A stretch of 64,000 nucleotides of DNA from Proluteimonas flavola (GCF_021191705.1 NZ_JAIWPU010000005.1:124001-188000); one strand, 5' to 3'; positions 16,703-25,512 are shown, counted from the first letter of the stretch. Program-made: numbers and translations. Notes: generated from the sequence alone by a model not told the origin.

Positions 16703-17617
16703 GTGGACAGCCTCGGCAGCCTGAACGTGTTCGTCCATGCCGCGGAACAGCGGAGTTTCGTCGAGGCCGGTCGTGTGCTCGGCGTGTCCGCGGCCGCGGT
16801 CGGCAAGAGCATCGTGCGGCTGGAGCGCGGCCTGGGTGTCCGGCTGTTCCACCGCAGCACGCGCAGCGTAACCCTCACCGACGCGGGCCGGATGTTCCTG
16901 CTGCGTTGCCGCCGGATCCTCGCCGAAGCCGACGCCGCGCAGGCGGAACTGAGCGCGCAGCGCGCCAGCGTGCAGGGACGCCTGCGCATCAGCCTGCCGC
17001 TGGTCAGCGAGCCGCTGCTGCCGATGCTGGCCGACTTCATGGCCGCGTATCCTGACGTGGTGCTGGATCTCGATTTCACCGATCGCGTGGTCGACGTGAT
17101 CGAGGAAGGATTCGATGCGGTGCTGCGTGTCGGCGAGCCGTCCGACTCGCGTCTGGCCGCGCGTTACATCGGCCGGTTCCAGCGGCGGCTGGTCGCATCG
17201 CCCGACTATCTCCGCGCGCGCGGCACGCCGCAGACGCCGGCCGATATCGCCGGCCATGTCTGCCTGCAGTACCGCTATCCCAGCACTGGTCGTCTCGAGA
17301 CCTGGCCGTTGCGCGACGCACCCGAGCAGTTCCGCATTCCCGAATCGATGGTGTGCAACAACGTCGAGACGCGCGTGTGTTTCGCGATCCGCGGGCGGGG
17401 CATCGCCTACGTCCCCGACTATTCGGCGCGCGCGGCCCTGCAGGACGGGCGACTGGTGACGGTGCTGGACGCGCACCTCGATGCCGCCGGCAACTTCCAC
17501 CTGCTGTGGCCATCCGGCCGGCACGTGCTGCCGAAACTGCGGGTGTTCATCGATTTCGTCAGCACACGGTTGATGGACATGGTCGCGGGCGGTACAGGTA
17601 CGCCCGGACCAGCGTGA
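16703..17617 (+). CDS. LysR-family transcriptional regulator
   Basis: DNA-binding regulator, 304 aa. The N-terminal helix-turn-helix is LGSLNVFVHAAEQRSF, VSAAAVGKSIVRLE, GVRLFHRSTRSVTLTDAG, followed by a type-2 periplasmic-binding-like effector domain (GRLRISLPL onward). GTG at 16703 (VDSLGSLNVF) is the likely start; GTG 16670 is an alternative. The gene is divergent from the DHA1-type transporter across 244 bp, so it probably controls that transporter and itself. The effector is unknown. Confidence 0.9.
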   Translation: MDSLGSLNVFVHAAEQRSFVEAGRVLGVSAAAVGKSIVRLERGLGVRLFHRSTRSVTLTDAGRMFLLRCRRILAEADAAQAELSAQRASVQGRLRISLPLVSEPLLPMLADFMAAYPDVVLDLDFTDRVVDVIEEGFDAVLRVGEPSDSRLAARYIGRFQRRLVASPDYLRARGTPQTPADIAGHVCLQYRYPSTGRLETWPLRDAPEQFRIPESMVCNNVETRVCFAIRGRGIAYVPDYSARAALQDGRLVTVLDAHLDAAGNFHLLWPSGRHVLPKLRVFIDFVSTRLMDMVAGGTGTPGPA

Positions 17618-17630
17618 TCCGATCCGGCCA

Positions 17631-18863
17631 TCAGACGGCTTTCGTCGCGAACGTGGGCCGCGCCTCGCGGATCGGCAGATTGGACGCGGCCGCCAGCAGG
17701 GCCAGCGCCATGTCGGCGTACCAGACCCACAGGTACGAGCCGGTCTTCGCAACCGCGACGCCGCCCAGCCACGCGCCGAAGAACGCGCCGGTCTGATGAG
17801 AGAGCAGGGTCAGGCCGAACAGCGTCGCCAGATAGCGCGGCCCGAACAGCTTGCCGACGAGGCCCGCGGTCGGCGGCACGGTCGCCAGCCAGCTCATGCC
17901 CAGGCCGATCGCGAACAGCATGAAGGTGGTCGGGGTCGGCGGCGACAGCACGTAGACGAGGATCATCACCGCGCGGCTGGCGTAGATCGCGGTCAGCAGC
18001 CACTTCATGCGGTAGCGCTGGCCGAGCCAGCCGGCGCCGATGCTGCCGACGATGTTGAACAGCCCGATCAGCGACAGCGCCATCGCCGACACGCCGGCCG
18101 ACAGGCCGCACATCGCGATCTCGGTCGGCAGGTGCGTGACCAGGAACGCGATGTGGAAGCCGCAGGTGAAGAAGCCCAGGTGCAGCAGCCAGTAGCTGTG
18201 GTCGCGCAGGGCGATGCGCAGTTGCGCGCGCAGGCCGATGTCGTCGTCCGGGATGGGAAGTGCTGCCGTTCCGGGTGCCGCTGGCGGCAGCTTGCGACGG
18301 CGCAGCGGCCAGGCCAGCGGCAGCGTCGCCAGTGCGGTCGCCGCCATTGCCCATGCGGCCGCGGCCCAGCCGAACGCGCCGATCACCGCGGTCGCGAACG
18401 GTGCGTAGAGGAACTGGCCGAACGAGCCGCCGGCATTGACCACGCCCGAGGCCATCGAGCGCTTCCCGGCCGGAATCACGCGCGCGGTGCTGCCGATCAG
18501 GATCGAAAAGCTGCCCGCGCCCGCGCCGGCCGCGCTGATCAGGCCGAGCGTCAGCAGCAGGCCCCATTCGGACGCGAAGAACGGCGCAGCGGCCATGCCG
18601 GTGACCAGCAGCACGCCGCCGACTACCAGCACGCGGCCACTGCCGCGCTGGTCGGCGATCGCGCCGAACACGGGTTGCACCGCGCCCCAGACGAACTGGC
18701 CGACGGCCAGCGCGAAACTGATCGCGGCGATGCCGAGGCCCGTGTCGGCGGCGATCGGCTGCACGAACAGGCCCAGCGACTGCCGGATGCCCATCGTGAT
18801 CATCATCATCGCGGTCGCGGCCAGCACCAGCGGCCACCAGCGGGAGGTGACGGGCGCGCTCAT
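17631..18863 (-). CDS. MFS transporter
   Basis: Twelve-helix permease, 410 aa. TM1 holds TMGIRQSLGLFVQPI, the cytoplasmic loop carries GAIADQRGSGRVL, and TM7 includes FFTCGFHIAFLVTHLPTEI, close to the NarK/OFA-like or monocarboxylate-type MFS group in which the FxxxGFHxxFxxxHxP motif is common. The start codon overlaps the stop of the MarR gene as ATGA, so the regulator and transporter are cotranscribed. The substrate is unknown. It converges with the LysR gene. Confidence 0.88.
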   Translation of the reverse strand: MSAPVTSRWWPLVLAATAMMMITMGIRQSLGLFVQPIAADTGLGIAAISFALAVGQFVWGAVQPVFGAIADQRGSGRVLVVGGVLLVTGMAAAPFFASEWGLLLTLGLISAAGAGAGSFSILIGSTARVIPAGKRSMASGVVNAGGSFGQFLYAPFATAVIGAFGWAAAAWAMAATALATLPLAWPLRRRKLPPAAPGTAALPIPDDDIGLRAQLRIALRDHSYWLLHLGFFTCGFHIAFLVTHLPTEIAMCGLSAGVSAMALSLIGLFNIVGSIGAGWLGQRYRMKWLLTAIYASRAVMILVYVLSPPTPTTFMLFAIGLGMSWLATVPPTAGLVGKLFGPRYLATLFGLTLLSHQTGAFFGAWLGGVAVAKTGSYLWVWYADMALALLAAASNLPIREARPTFATKAV

Positions 18864-19324
18864 GCCGCGAGCTTCCGGGTCACGCGATCGAGTACCGCGT
18901 GCAGGCGGCCGACCTCGTCGACGCCCATCAGCGCCTCGACCTGCACCTGGGTCGCGCGCCACAGCGGCTCGGCGTGTTCGATCACCGCGGAGCCCGCGGG
19001 CAGGACTTCGATCCGGCGCTGGCGCGCGTCGTCGGGATCGCGCTGCAGGCGTACCCAGCCGGCGGCGACCAGATGTTTGAGGTCGCGGCTAAGCGTGCTG
19101 CGTTCCATGCCGAGCGTCGTGGCGAGTTCGCCGACCGTGCGTGGCTGGATCTGCGCGCGCCGCAGGATCGCGTACTGGTTGACGTTGAGCCCGGCCGGCG
19201 CGAGTGCCTGGTCGTAGCGCTGGGTCATCATCCGGCTCAGCTTGCGCAGTCGATGGCAGCTGCAACCGAAGGCAGGGGAGTCGAGCGGATGGAGCGCGGA
19301 ATCGACCATTGCGTGTATCTGCAT
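18860..19324 (-). CDS. MarR-family transcriptional regulator
   Basis: Winged-helix repressor of about 154 aa. CSCHRLRKLSRMMTQRYDQA forms the dimer helix, then LNVNQYAILR, TVGELATTLGMERSTLSRDL (recognition helix), and the wing RDPDDARQRRIEVL. Starts at 19324 and 19309 are both possible; neither has a clear ribosome site, and a leaderless message from the promoter near 19336 is conceivable. The MFS gene follows with a 4-nt overlap, indicating an autoregulated efflux operon. Confidence 0.88.
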   Translation of the reverse strand: MQIHAMVDSALHPLDSPAFGCSCHRLRKLSRMMTQRYDQALAPAGLNVNQYAILRRAQIQPRTVGELATTLGMERSTLSRDLKHLVAAGWVRLQRDPDDARQRRIEVLPAGSAVIEHAEPLWRATQVQVEALMGVDEVGRLHAVLDRVTRKLAA

Positions 19325-19333
19325 CGGATTTTG

Positions 19334-19348
19334 GATGTATATACACCT
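19334..19348. promoter_or_regulatory. Candidate MarR operator
   Basis: The palindrome TGTATATACA (19336-19345), extended as GATGTATATACACCT, lies 10-25 bp upstream of the likely marR start. It is AT-rich in an otherwise GC-rich region and doubles as a plausible -10 element. Short TATA-centred palindromes of this kind are usual MarR targets. Confidence 0.5.
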
Positions 19349-19387
19349 AATTCGAGTGGCACGCCGGATCGTGTGGGGGCGCCTCCG

Positions 19388-19420
19388 AAAAGAAGGCCCC
19401 CGCACCGGCGACCGGTGCGG
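19388..19420 (-). terminator. Terminator after the ZnuD-like gene
   Basis: On the minus strand a stem CCGCACCGG / CCGGTGCGG with a 3-nt loop (19400-19420) is followed by GGGCCTTCTTTTC. It lies 59 bp beyond the stop of the receptor gene. Confidence 0.6.
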
Positions 19421-19478
19421 GGCGGTGACGATGCGCGTCGCTGGAGGGACGCATACCCGGGCCGGTGGCCCGGATCGA

Positions 19479-21650
19479 TCAGAAGAACACCCGGATGCCG
19501 CCGGCGACGGTCCGCCCCGGCAGCGGCGCGTAGTCGCGCAGCAGCGAGGTGTGCGGGCGGGCCTCGCGGTCGGTCAGGTTGCGGCCGTCGAGGAACAGCT
19601 CCCACTGGGTGCCATCGGCTTCGCCGATGCGCCAGGCGACACCGGCATTGACCAGCGTGTAGCCGGGGCTCGGCTCTTCGAGCGCGGCCACGCGATCCTG
19701 CTTCTGGTAGCGCACCGCGCCGACGTTCGCGCGCCAGCCGCCGAGGGTCCAGTTGAGGTCGGCGCCGATGCGCGACGGTGCGATGCGCGGCAGGTTGCCG
19801 CCCAGCGCGATGTCGGTCTCGTAGTTGTGCGCGTGGTCGCCGTGCGGCACCGCGAACCGCACCGTGCGGCTGCCGCTGCCGTCGAGCTCGGCACGCACGA
19901 CATCGCCAAACACGCGTAGGTCGAAATCCCCGGCATCGGATTCGAGCAGGTGGAACTTCGCCTCGGCCTCGGCGCCGCGGAAGCTCGCATCGCCCTGGGT
20001 CCACAGCCGTACCGGGAGGCCCTGTTCGGCGATGCCGGTATCGGTGAGGTAGGTGAAGCGCTTGAACTGCGTCTGGTAGACGGCGGCCTTGAACTCGACG
20101 CGGCCGGTGTGCGCGTGCAGGCCGACTTCGAGGCGCTGGCCACGCTCGGTGTCGAGGTCGGCATCGCCGATCTCGATCGAGCGCGTGGCGATGTGCGGGC
20201 CGGCGGCGAACAGTTCCTCGTTGGTCGGCGCGCGCTCGGAGACGTCGGCGCCGAAGCGCAGGTCGAACACGTCCGACAGGTGCCAGATCGCCGCGCCCGA
20301 CAGGCTGCTGGCGCTGAACTTGCGCGATGCGTCGGCGATCGGATCGATCTCGACACGCTCGTGGCGGCCACCCAGCTCGAGCTTCGCCGGCCCGAATTCC
20401 TTCTCCTGCACGACGAACAGGCCGAGGGTGTCGGTCACGCTCGGCGGCACGAAGGCCTCTTCGCCGACCGCGCTGAAATCGACATGTCCGATCTGCAGGC
20501 CGAACGCGCCGTTCCAGCCGTTGTACGTGTTCTGCACGGCTTCGACGCGCGCCTCGGTGCCCTTGCTGGTGAAGCGCGTGGCAGCAAGGCCGCCTTCGAG
20601 TTCGACGTGCTCGTAGTCGTTGTGGGCCGCGCGCACGTTCAATGCACTGAGGAACGGCAGCGGATCGTAGAGGCCACCCTTCAGGTCGACGCGGTTCTGC
20701 ACCATGTCGATGCGCACAGAACCCTGTTCGTCGTGGCCGTCCTCTTCGTGATCATGGTCGTGGTCATGGCCGCCTTCCTCCGCATGCACGTGCGCGCCGT
20801 CCGGCAGGCCGTAGTTGGTGCGATAGGTGCTGGCCGCGACGCCGAGATGGCCGCGCTCGCCGAAATACGTCGCGCCGACCGCGCCGGCGCGCGTGCGGAT
20901 CGAACTGTTGGGCAGGGTGCCGAAGACGTTCTCTTCTTCCGCGTGCTGGTGGTCGTGGTCTTCAGGCACCTGGGCGAAGCCGGGGATGTCGACGTCGCCG
21001 GTGTTGCGGATCAGGCCGTCGACATGCAGCACGAGGGTGTCGCCGCTGACGCCGTCGAAGCGGAACATGCCGCTGCGCTCGTCGTTGCCGCTGGCGGCGC
21101 GCAGTTCGGCGCGGCCGCTGATCGGGCGCGCCGGCACTTCTCGCGCGATGCGCCCATCGACCACGTTGACCGCGCCGCCGATCGCGCCGCTGCCATACAA
21201 CAGATTGGCCGGACCCTTGAGCACTTCGATCTGGTCGGCGAGGAAGGGCTCGATGCCGATCGCGTGGTCGGCGCTGACCGTCGAGGCGTCCATGCTGCCG
21301 ATGCCGCCCGAGAGCACCTGCACGCGCGGGCCTTCCTGGCCGCGGATGATCGGCCTGCCGACGCCGGTGCCGAAGAAGCCGCTCTGCACGCCGGGCAGCG
21401 AGGACACGGTGTCGCCGAGGTTGCCGGCCTTTCGATCCTCGAGCGCGTCGCCATGCAGCACCTCCACCGGATGCGCGAGATCTTCGGCGTCGCCGCCGAG
21501 CGGGGCGGCGGTGACCTGCACGCGGTCGAGCGTGGTCGGATGCGCAGGGGCCCGACCGGTGGACTGGGCGAACGCGGTGGCCGGCAGCAGCAGGGCCACG
21601 GCGATGGCGAGGCGGGTCGGAACGGGGACGGAGCGGCGGCTCTGGGTCAT
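19479..21650 (-). CDS. TonB-dependent receptor, ZnuD-like (zinc)
   Basis: Outer-membrane receptor of 723 aa, most likely for zinc. It has a signal peptide (LAIAVALLLPATAFAQS), a plug with LDRVQVTAAPLGGD and VLKGPANLLYGSGAIGGAVNVV, and a barrel ending in VAGGIRVFF. Two extracellular stretches are rich in His and acidic residues (EDHDHQHAEEE and HDHDHDHEEDGHDE), the hallmark of ZnuD. A possible operator lies upstream (21682-21700), and a Zur-type regulator is encoded about 5 kb away. It is divergent from a MerC-like gene and followed by a terminator. Confidence 0.88.
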   Translation of the reverse strand: MTQSRRSVPVPTRLAIAVALLLPATAFAQSTGRAPAHPTTLDRVQVTAAPLGGDAEDLAHPVEVLHGDALEDRKAGNLGDTVSSLPGVQSGFFGTGVGRPIIRGQEGPRVQVLSGGIGSMDASTVSADHAIGIEPFLADQIEVLKGPANLLYGSGAIGGAVNVVDGRIAREVPARPISGRAELRAASGNDERSGMFRFDGVSGDTLVLHVDGLIRNTGDVDIPGFAQVPEDHDHQHAEEENVFGTLPNSSIRTRAGAVGATYFGERGHLGVAASTYRTNYGLPDGAHVHAEEGGHDHDHDHEEDGHDEQGSVRIDMVQNRVDLKGGLYDPLPFLSALNVRAAHNDYEHVELEGGLAATRFTSKGTEARVEAVQNTYNGWNGAFGLQIGHVDFSAVGEEAFVPPSVTDTLGLFVVQEKEFGPAKLELGGRHERVEIDPIADASRKFSASSLSGAAIWHLSDVFDLRFGADVSERAPTNEELFAAGPHIATRSIEIGDADLDTERGQRLEVGLHAHTGRVEFKAAVYQTQFKRFTYLTDTGIAEQGLPVRLWTQGDASFRGAEAEAKFHLLESDAGDFDLRVFGDVVRAELDGSGSRTVRFAVPHGDHAHNYETDIALGGNLPRIAPSRIGADLNWTLGGWRANVGAVRYQKQDRVAALEEPSPGYTLVNAGVAWRIGEADGTQWELFLDGRNLTDREARPHTSLLRDYAPLPGRTVAGGIRVFF

Positions 21651-21681
21651 TGCGGATGCAGTACACTGGTGGATGAAGAGG

Positions 21682-21700
21682 GAATGTTATAATGTTACGA
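21682..21700. promoter_or_regulatory. Candidate Zur-controlled bidirectional operator
   Basis: AATGTTAT is followed directly by AATGTTAC (21683-21698), a tandem 8-bp repeat in a very AT-rich patch between the divergent znuD-like and merC-like starts. The left part agrees with the ATGTTATA half of the known enterobacterial Zur box, while the right part does not complete the palindrome. Its position and the zinc-linked target support Zur binding. This is inference. Confidence 0.42.
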
Positions 21701-21724
21701 AAATCCCCGCATCCCCCAAAAGAC

Positions 21725-22120
21725 ATGGCCGCACACGATTCCACCCTGCAACGCGCCGACCGGGTCGGCTTCGCCGCATCGCTCCTCTGTGCGATCCATT
21801 GCGCACTGCTGCCGGTGGCGTTGGCGCTGCTGCCGGCGTTCGGTCTGAGCGTGGGCGGCTGGGTCGACATCGACCAGGCCTTCGTCGTGTTCGCCACGCT
21901 GCTGGGCGCGACCACGCTGACCCTGGGCTGGCGCCGACATCGCGCCTTCCATGCCTGGGCGCTGTTGATTCCGGGCCTGGCGCTGGTCTGGGCCGGCGCA
22001 TTCACGCACCTGCACGACCACACCGCGACCCACGCCGTGGTGATGACCATCGGTGGCCTGCTGCTGGCCGGCGCGCATCTGCTGAATCTGCGCCTGACCC
22101 ACGCCCGCGCGGGGCGCTGA
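21725..22120 (+). CDS. MerC-domain membrane protein
   Basis: Small inner-membrane protein of 131 aa with four hydrophobic segments. MerC-like features are ASLLCAIHCALLPVALALLP in TM1, with the Cys-x3-Cys pair set as CAIHC, and a His-rich loop FTHLHDHTATH. MerC proteins carry mercury in resistance operons, but this chromosomal group is widespread and often lies near zinc genes. An ATG at 21692 is in frame but falls inside the candidate operator, so 21725 is preferred. It diverges from the ZnuD-like gene and may share its control. Confidence 0.82.
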   Translation: MAAHDSTLQRADRVGFAASLLCAIHCALLPVALALLPAFGLSVGGWVDIDQAFVVFATLLGATTLTLGWRRHRAFHAWALLIPGLALVWAGAFTHLHDHTATHAVVMTIGGLLLAGAHLLNLRLTHARAGR

Positions 22121-22162
22121 GCGGCTTCACAGTTCGGCCCGCGTGCTAGAATCCGCGGTCCT

Positions 22163-22397
22163 GTGCGCCCTAGGAGCATGGGCGGCAGAAATCGTCCGGG
22201 CTGCAAAGCCCGCTGCACGGTCCAGATTGACCAGCTTCGCTGTTGTGAAGCGCTTCCGCCGGTTTTTGGCCCGTAGCACCACTACGAGCCTGCAAACCGG
22301 CGAAATGCTCTGCAACAGCGAAGCTGGTCAAATCTGGCCTGGCGCAGCGAACTTTTCGCCTCGAACATTTCTGCCGCCCACGCTCCTGGCGGCGCAC
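22163..22397. repeat. 235-bp near-perfect palindrome (giant inverted repeat)
   Basis: The whole interval is an imperfect inverted repeat with arms of about 113 bp meeting at gtag-cacca-ctac (22273-22285). The outer ends are GTGCGCC / GGCGCAC, followed by GAGCATGGGCGGCAGAAAT against its complement ATTTCTGCCGCCCACGCTC. Inner blocks such as GACCAGCTTCGCTGTTG are mirrored by CAACAGCGAAGCTGGTC. It fills most of the 323-bp gap before the THX gene. There is no open frame or transposase. It could be a non-autonomous element or a site that forms a long hairpin. Confidence 0.8.
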
Positions 22398-22443
22398 TTA
22401 CGCGTCGAACGCATTCAACACGCAGCACTCCAGGAGCACAGTA

Positions 22444-22626
22444 ATGGGCAAGGGCGACCGCAAGACTCTCAAGGGCAAGCGCTACAACTCGAGCTACGGC
22501 AACAGCCGCTCGAAGGGCCTCATCAAGGCCACCGGCACCGCGACCGCACCGGTCGCGAAGAAGGCCGCCGGCAGCAAGACCGTCGCCAAGGCGCCGGCGA
22601 AGAAGGCCGTCGCGAAGAAGGCCTGA
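22444..22626 (+). CDS. 30S ribosomal protein THX (bTHX) with extended tail
   Basis: Small ribosomal protein, 60 aa. The N-terminus MGKGDRKTLKGKRYNSSYGN matches the THX family, which in Thermus inserts at the top of the 30S head. Here it is followed by an Ala/Lys-rich tail with repeats of KKA and AKKAV type, roughly doubling the length of the 27-residue Thermus protein. A good ribosome site (AGGAGCAC) precedes the ATG. A strong terminator follows at 22648. The giant palindrome lies 46 bp upstream. Confidence 0.83.
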   Translation: MGKGDRKTLKGKRYNSSYGNSRSKGLIKATGTATAPVAKKAAGSKTVAKAPAKKAVAKKA

Positions 22627-22647
22627 GTTCCGGGCCCGCCGCGCGTC

Positions 22648-22680
22648 GAAAGCCCCGCATCCGCGGGGCTTTCGCGTTTC
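22648..22680 (+). terminator. Rho-independent terminator after THX
   Basis: Stem GAAAGCCCCGC / GCGGGGCTTTC (22648-22673) with a 4-nt loop, followed by GCGTTTC. It lies 22 bp after the THX stop and also faces the end of hutI, so it may act in both directions. Confidence 0.75.
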
Positions 22681-22698
22681 AGGGCATGGTTTTCGGCT

Positions 22699-23964
22699 TC
22701 AGGCCAGACGCTTGCCGCCGGCGAACGACATCGCCAGCAACGGACCGCCGAGCCAGTAGACGAGTTCGGCCGGCTGCGCGACCTGCCAGCAGGCGAAATC
22801 CGCGCGCTGACCGACCGCCAGCGTGCCGCGGTCGCACAGCCCGAGCGCGCGCGCCGCATGCACGGTCGCGCCGCGCAGGGCTTCCTCCGGCGTCAACCGG
22901 AAATGCGTGCACGACAGCTGCATGGCCTGGCGCAGCGACAGCAGCGGCGACGTGCCCGGATTGCAGTCGGTCGCGACCGCCATCGGCACGCCGGCCGCGC
23001 GGAACCCATCGAGCGGCGGCAGCGTGGTTTCGCGCAGCACGTGGAACGCGCCCGGCAGCAGCACCGCGACGGTGCCCGCCGCCGCCATCGCGGCAACGCC
23101 GGCGGGCGAGGTGTGTTCGACATGATCGGCCGACAGGCCACCGAATTCGGCCACCAGCGCGGCGCCCGCGCCATCGCTGAGCTGGTCGGCGTGCAGCTTC
23201 ACCGGCAGGCCGAGCGAGCGTGCGACGTCGAATACGCGGCGCGTCTGTTCGACACTGAAGGCGATGCGCTCGGCGAATGCGTCGACCGCATCGACCAGGC
23301 CTTCGCCGTGCAGACGCGGCAACCAGTCGCAGACCGCGTCGATGTAGGCGTCGCCGCGACCGGCGAACTCCGGCGGCAGGGCATGCGCGCCGAGGAAGGT
23401 CGTGCGCACGGTGATGCCGAGCACGTCGCCGAGACGCCGCGCGACGCGCAGCATCTTGCGTTCGTTGTCGAAGTCGAGGCCGTAGCCGGACTTGATCTCC
23501 AGCGTCGTCGCGCCATCGGCGACCAGCGCACGCGCGCGCGGCAGCGACTGCGCGAGCAATGCGTCCTCGTCGGCCTCGCGCACCGCGCGCACGGTCGAAA
23601 CGATGCCGCCGCCAGCGCGGGCGATCTCCTCGTAGCTCGCGCCCTGCAGGCGCTGTTCGAACTCGGCAGCGCGGTTGCCCGCGAACACCGCATGCGTATG
23701 GCAGTCGATCAGGCCGGGCGTGACCAGGCCGTCCGTCTCGATGACCAGATCGGCACCCGACTCGGCGTCAGCCGGCAGCCCGCTGCGCGGCCCTGCATGG
23801 ACGATCACGCCGTCGCGCCAGCCGAGCGCACCGTTTTCGATCAGGCCGTAGCCGCTGTCGTCGGCCAATGCGGCGAGCGTCGCGCCCAGCAGCAGGCCAT
23901 CCCAGGATTCAGTCGCCACCGCCGCCTCCATCGCCGCCGTCAGCACTGGAGTCGCTGCCGTCAT
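22699..23964 (-). CDS. hutI: Imidazolonepropionase
   Basis: Third step of histidine degradation: imidazolone-5-propionate to N-formimino-glutamate. The amidohydrolase fold has metal ligands in [38 protein letters not shown] and [10 protein letters not shown]. The length is about 421 aa from 23964; an in-frame ATG at 23931 is an alternative. The start region overlaps the small gene 23909-24124 in another frame. It is divergent from hutF, but a decayed hutU lies 11 kb away, so the local hut set is split. Confidence 0.94.
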   Translation of the reverse strand: MTAATPVLTAAMEAAVATESWDGLLLGATLAALADDSGYGLIENGALGWRDGVIVHAGPRSGLPADAESGADLVIETDGLVTPGLIDCHTHAVFAGNRAAEFEQRLQGASYEEIARAGGGIVSTVRAVREADEDALLAQSLPRARALVADGATTLEIKSGYGLDFDNERKMLRVARRLGDVLGITVRTTFLGAHALPPEFAGRGDAYIDAVCDWLPRLHGEGLVDAVDAFAERIAFSVEQTRRVFDVARSLGLPVKLHADQLSDGAGAALVAEFGGLSADHVEHTSPAGVAAMAAAGTVAVLLPGAFHVLRETTLPPLDGFRAAGVPMAVATDCNPGTSPLLSLRQAMQLSCTHFRLTPEEALRGATVHAARALGLCDRGTLAVGQRADFACWQVAQPAELVYWLGGPLLAMSFAGGKRLA

Positions 23965-24124
23965 GGCGTCCGTGTTGTGACCCGCCCTCGACCGCGCCGC
24001 CATTGCCGCCGGACTGCGTGTCGGACTGTCGTTTGCGGGTCGCGGATACGCCGGCGAGTACCGCCACCAGGCCACCGGCCACGGCGACCAGTGCACCCAG
24101 CAGCGCGATCGAAGTTGGAGACAT
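23909..24124 (-). CDS. Small single-span membrane protein with Gly-rich tail
   Basis: 71 aa. One N-terminal hydrophobic segment ([20 protein letters not shown]), a short basic stop-transfer stretch (ATRKRQ), then a low-complexity tail of Gly, Asp, Ser and His. The end overlaps the 5' part of hutI by up to 56 nt. It lies upstream of hutI on the same strand, 61 bp from the divergent hutF start. No function can be assigned. The clear TM and tail architecture favours a real gene, but the overlap with hutI tempers this. Confidence 0.5.
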   Translation of the reverse strand: MSPTSIALLGALVAVAGGLVAVLAGVSATRKRQSDTQSGGNGGAVEGGSQHGRHDGSDSSADGGDGGGGGD

Positions 24125-24185
24125 CGGATGTTCCCGGGCGGAAGACCGGCTAGCCTACCGCACACCTTTTCGAGGAGCCGGCCCG

Positions 24186-25430
24186 ATGCACGATGTTTCC
24201 GCGATCCACGTCCAGCGCACGCCTGCCGGCTGGCGCCTGCCCGGTATCGCGAACCTGCATTCGCATGCGTTCCAGCGGGCGATGGCCGGGCTGGCCGAAG
24301 TGCAGACCGATCCCGCCGACTCGTTCTGGACCTGGCGCGAGACCATGTACCGGATGGCCGGGCGTTTCGATCCCGACGGCCTGCGCGCCGTCGCCACGCA
24401 GCTCTACGTCGAAATGCTGGAGGCCGGTTACACGACCGTCTGTGAGTTCCACTACGTCCATCACGCGCCCGACGGCGTGCCGTACGCACCTGCCAGCGCG
24501 ATGGCCGATGCATTGATCGACGCCGCGCGTGCCACCGGCATCCGCCTGGCACTGTTGCCGGTGCTGTACATGACCGGCGGATTCGACGGTCGAGCACTCG
24601 GCGAGCGGCAGCGGCGCTTCGGTCACGACATCGACGGCTATCTGCGGCTGTTCTCCGATCTCCATGCGCGCCAGGACGACACGCTGCGCGTCGGCTGCGC
24701 ACTGCACAGCCTGCGCGCGGTGCCGGCCGATGCGATGCACGCAGTGCTGGCGGCGCTGCCGGGCGATGCGCGCATGCACATCCACATCGCCGAGCAGGTG
24801 CCCGAGGTCGAGGAATGCATCGCGCTGCGCGGTGCGCGCCCGGTCGCCTGGCTGCTCGACCATGCCCCGGTCGACGCGCGCTGGACGCTGGTACACGCGA
24901 CCCATCTCGACGATGCCGAAGTCGCCGGCATCGCCCGCAGTGGCGCGACCGTCGCGCTGTGCCCGACCACGGAAGCCAATCTCGGCGACGGCCTGTTCCC
25001 GTTGCGCGAATTCCTCGATGCCGGCGGCGCCTGGGGCATCGGCTCGGACTCGCACATCTCGGTCTCCCCGGTCGAGGAACTGCGCTGGCTGGAATACGGC
25101 CAGCGCCTGGTCACGCGACGCCGCAACATCGCGGTCGCAGAGCACACGCCCAGCGTCGGGGCGACCCTGTTCGCGGGGGTGCAGGCGAGTGCCGCGGCAT
25201 CCACCGGCTTCGCTGCGCACGACGACGCGGTCGTGCTCGATGCCGATGCACCGCTGCTCGCCGGCGCGACGGAACGCGATGTGCTCGACCGCTGGCTGTT
25301 CGCCGGCAACCGGCCGCTGGTGCGCGACGTGCATGTCGCCGGGCGACAGGTCGTCGCCGACGGCCGGCATGCGCTGCAGGAGAACGCAGCGCGCGGATAT
25401 GCGGAAGCGATACGGCGTCTGCTGGCGTAG
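24186..25430 (+). CDS. hutF: Formimidoylglutamate deiminase
   Basis: Hydrolyses N-formimino-L-glutamate to N-formylglutamate and ammonia, the five-step histidine route. Amidohydrolase motifs are [44 protein letters not shown] and [10 protein letters not shown]. The length is 414 aa, some 30-40 residues shorter than usual because the N-terminal beta-domain before NLHSHAF is abbreviated; the C-terminal half of that domain ([10 protein letters not shown]) is present. AGGAG at 24172 supports the ATG. It is divergent from hutI; hutH, hutG and an intact hutU are not in the window. Confidence 0.92.
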   Translation: MHDVSAIHVQRTPAGWRLPGIANLHSHAFQRAMAGLAEVQTDPADSFWTWRETMYRMAGRFDPDGLRAVATQLYVEMLEAGYTTVCEFHYVHHAPDGVPYAPASAMADALIDAARATGIRLALLPVLYMTGGFDGRALGERQRRFGHDIDGYLRLFSDLHARQDDTLRVGCALHSLRAVPADAMHAVLAALPGDARMHIHIAEQVPEVEECIALRGARPVAWLLDHAPVDARWTLVHATHLDDAEVAGIARSGATVALCPTTEANLGDGLFPLREFLDAGGAWGIGSDSHISVSPVEELRWLEYGQRLVTRRRNIAVAEHTPSVGATLFAGVQASAAASTGFAAHDDAVVLDADAPLLAGATERDVLDRWLFAGNRPLVRDVHVAGRQVVADGRHALQENAARGYAEAIRRLLA

Positions 25431-25446
25431 TCCAATGCCTGCGGTA

Positions 25447-25512
25447 TGGGAGCGCGCTTGCGCGCGATGCTTTACGAGTGAAGCCCCTTCGCGCGCAAGC
25501 GCGCTCCTGCAG
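25447..25512. repeat. REPIN-like doublet, copy 3
   Basis: GGGAGCGCGCTTGCGCGCGA and its complement flank a different spacer (tgctttacgagtgaagcccc). It is the same REP family as 3213-3280, placed 17 bp after the hutF stop, and may act as a terminator-like hairpin. Confidence 0.8.

Noticed and set aside
13826-17752. A 1308-codon open frame on the minus strand
   Set aside because: It crosses aroK, zur, the MFS and LysR genes in shadow frames. Composition is Arg/Ala/Pro-rich and no domain is seen. Long false frames are expected at this GC content.
22163-22397. tRNA or riboswitch in the long palindrome
   Set aside because: No cloverleaf or conserved riboswitch core can be drawn; the inverted repeat explains the pairing completely.
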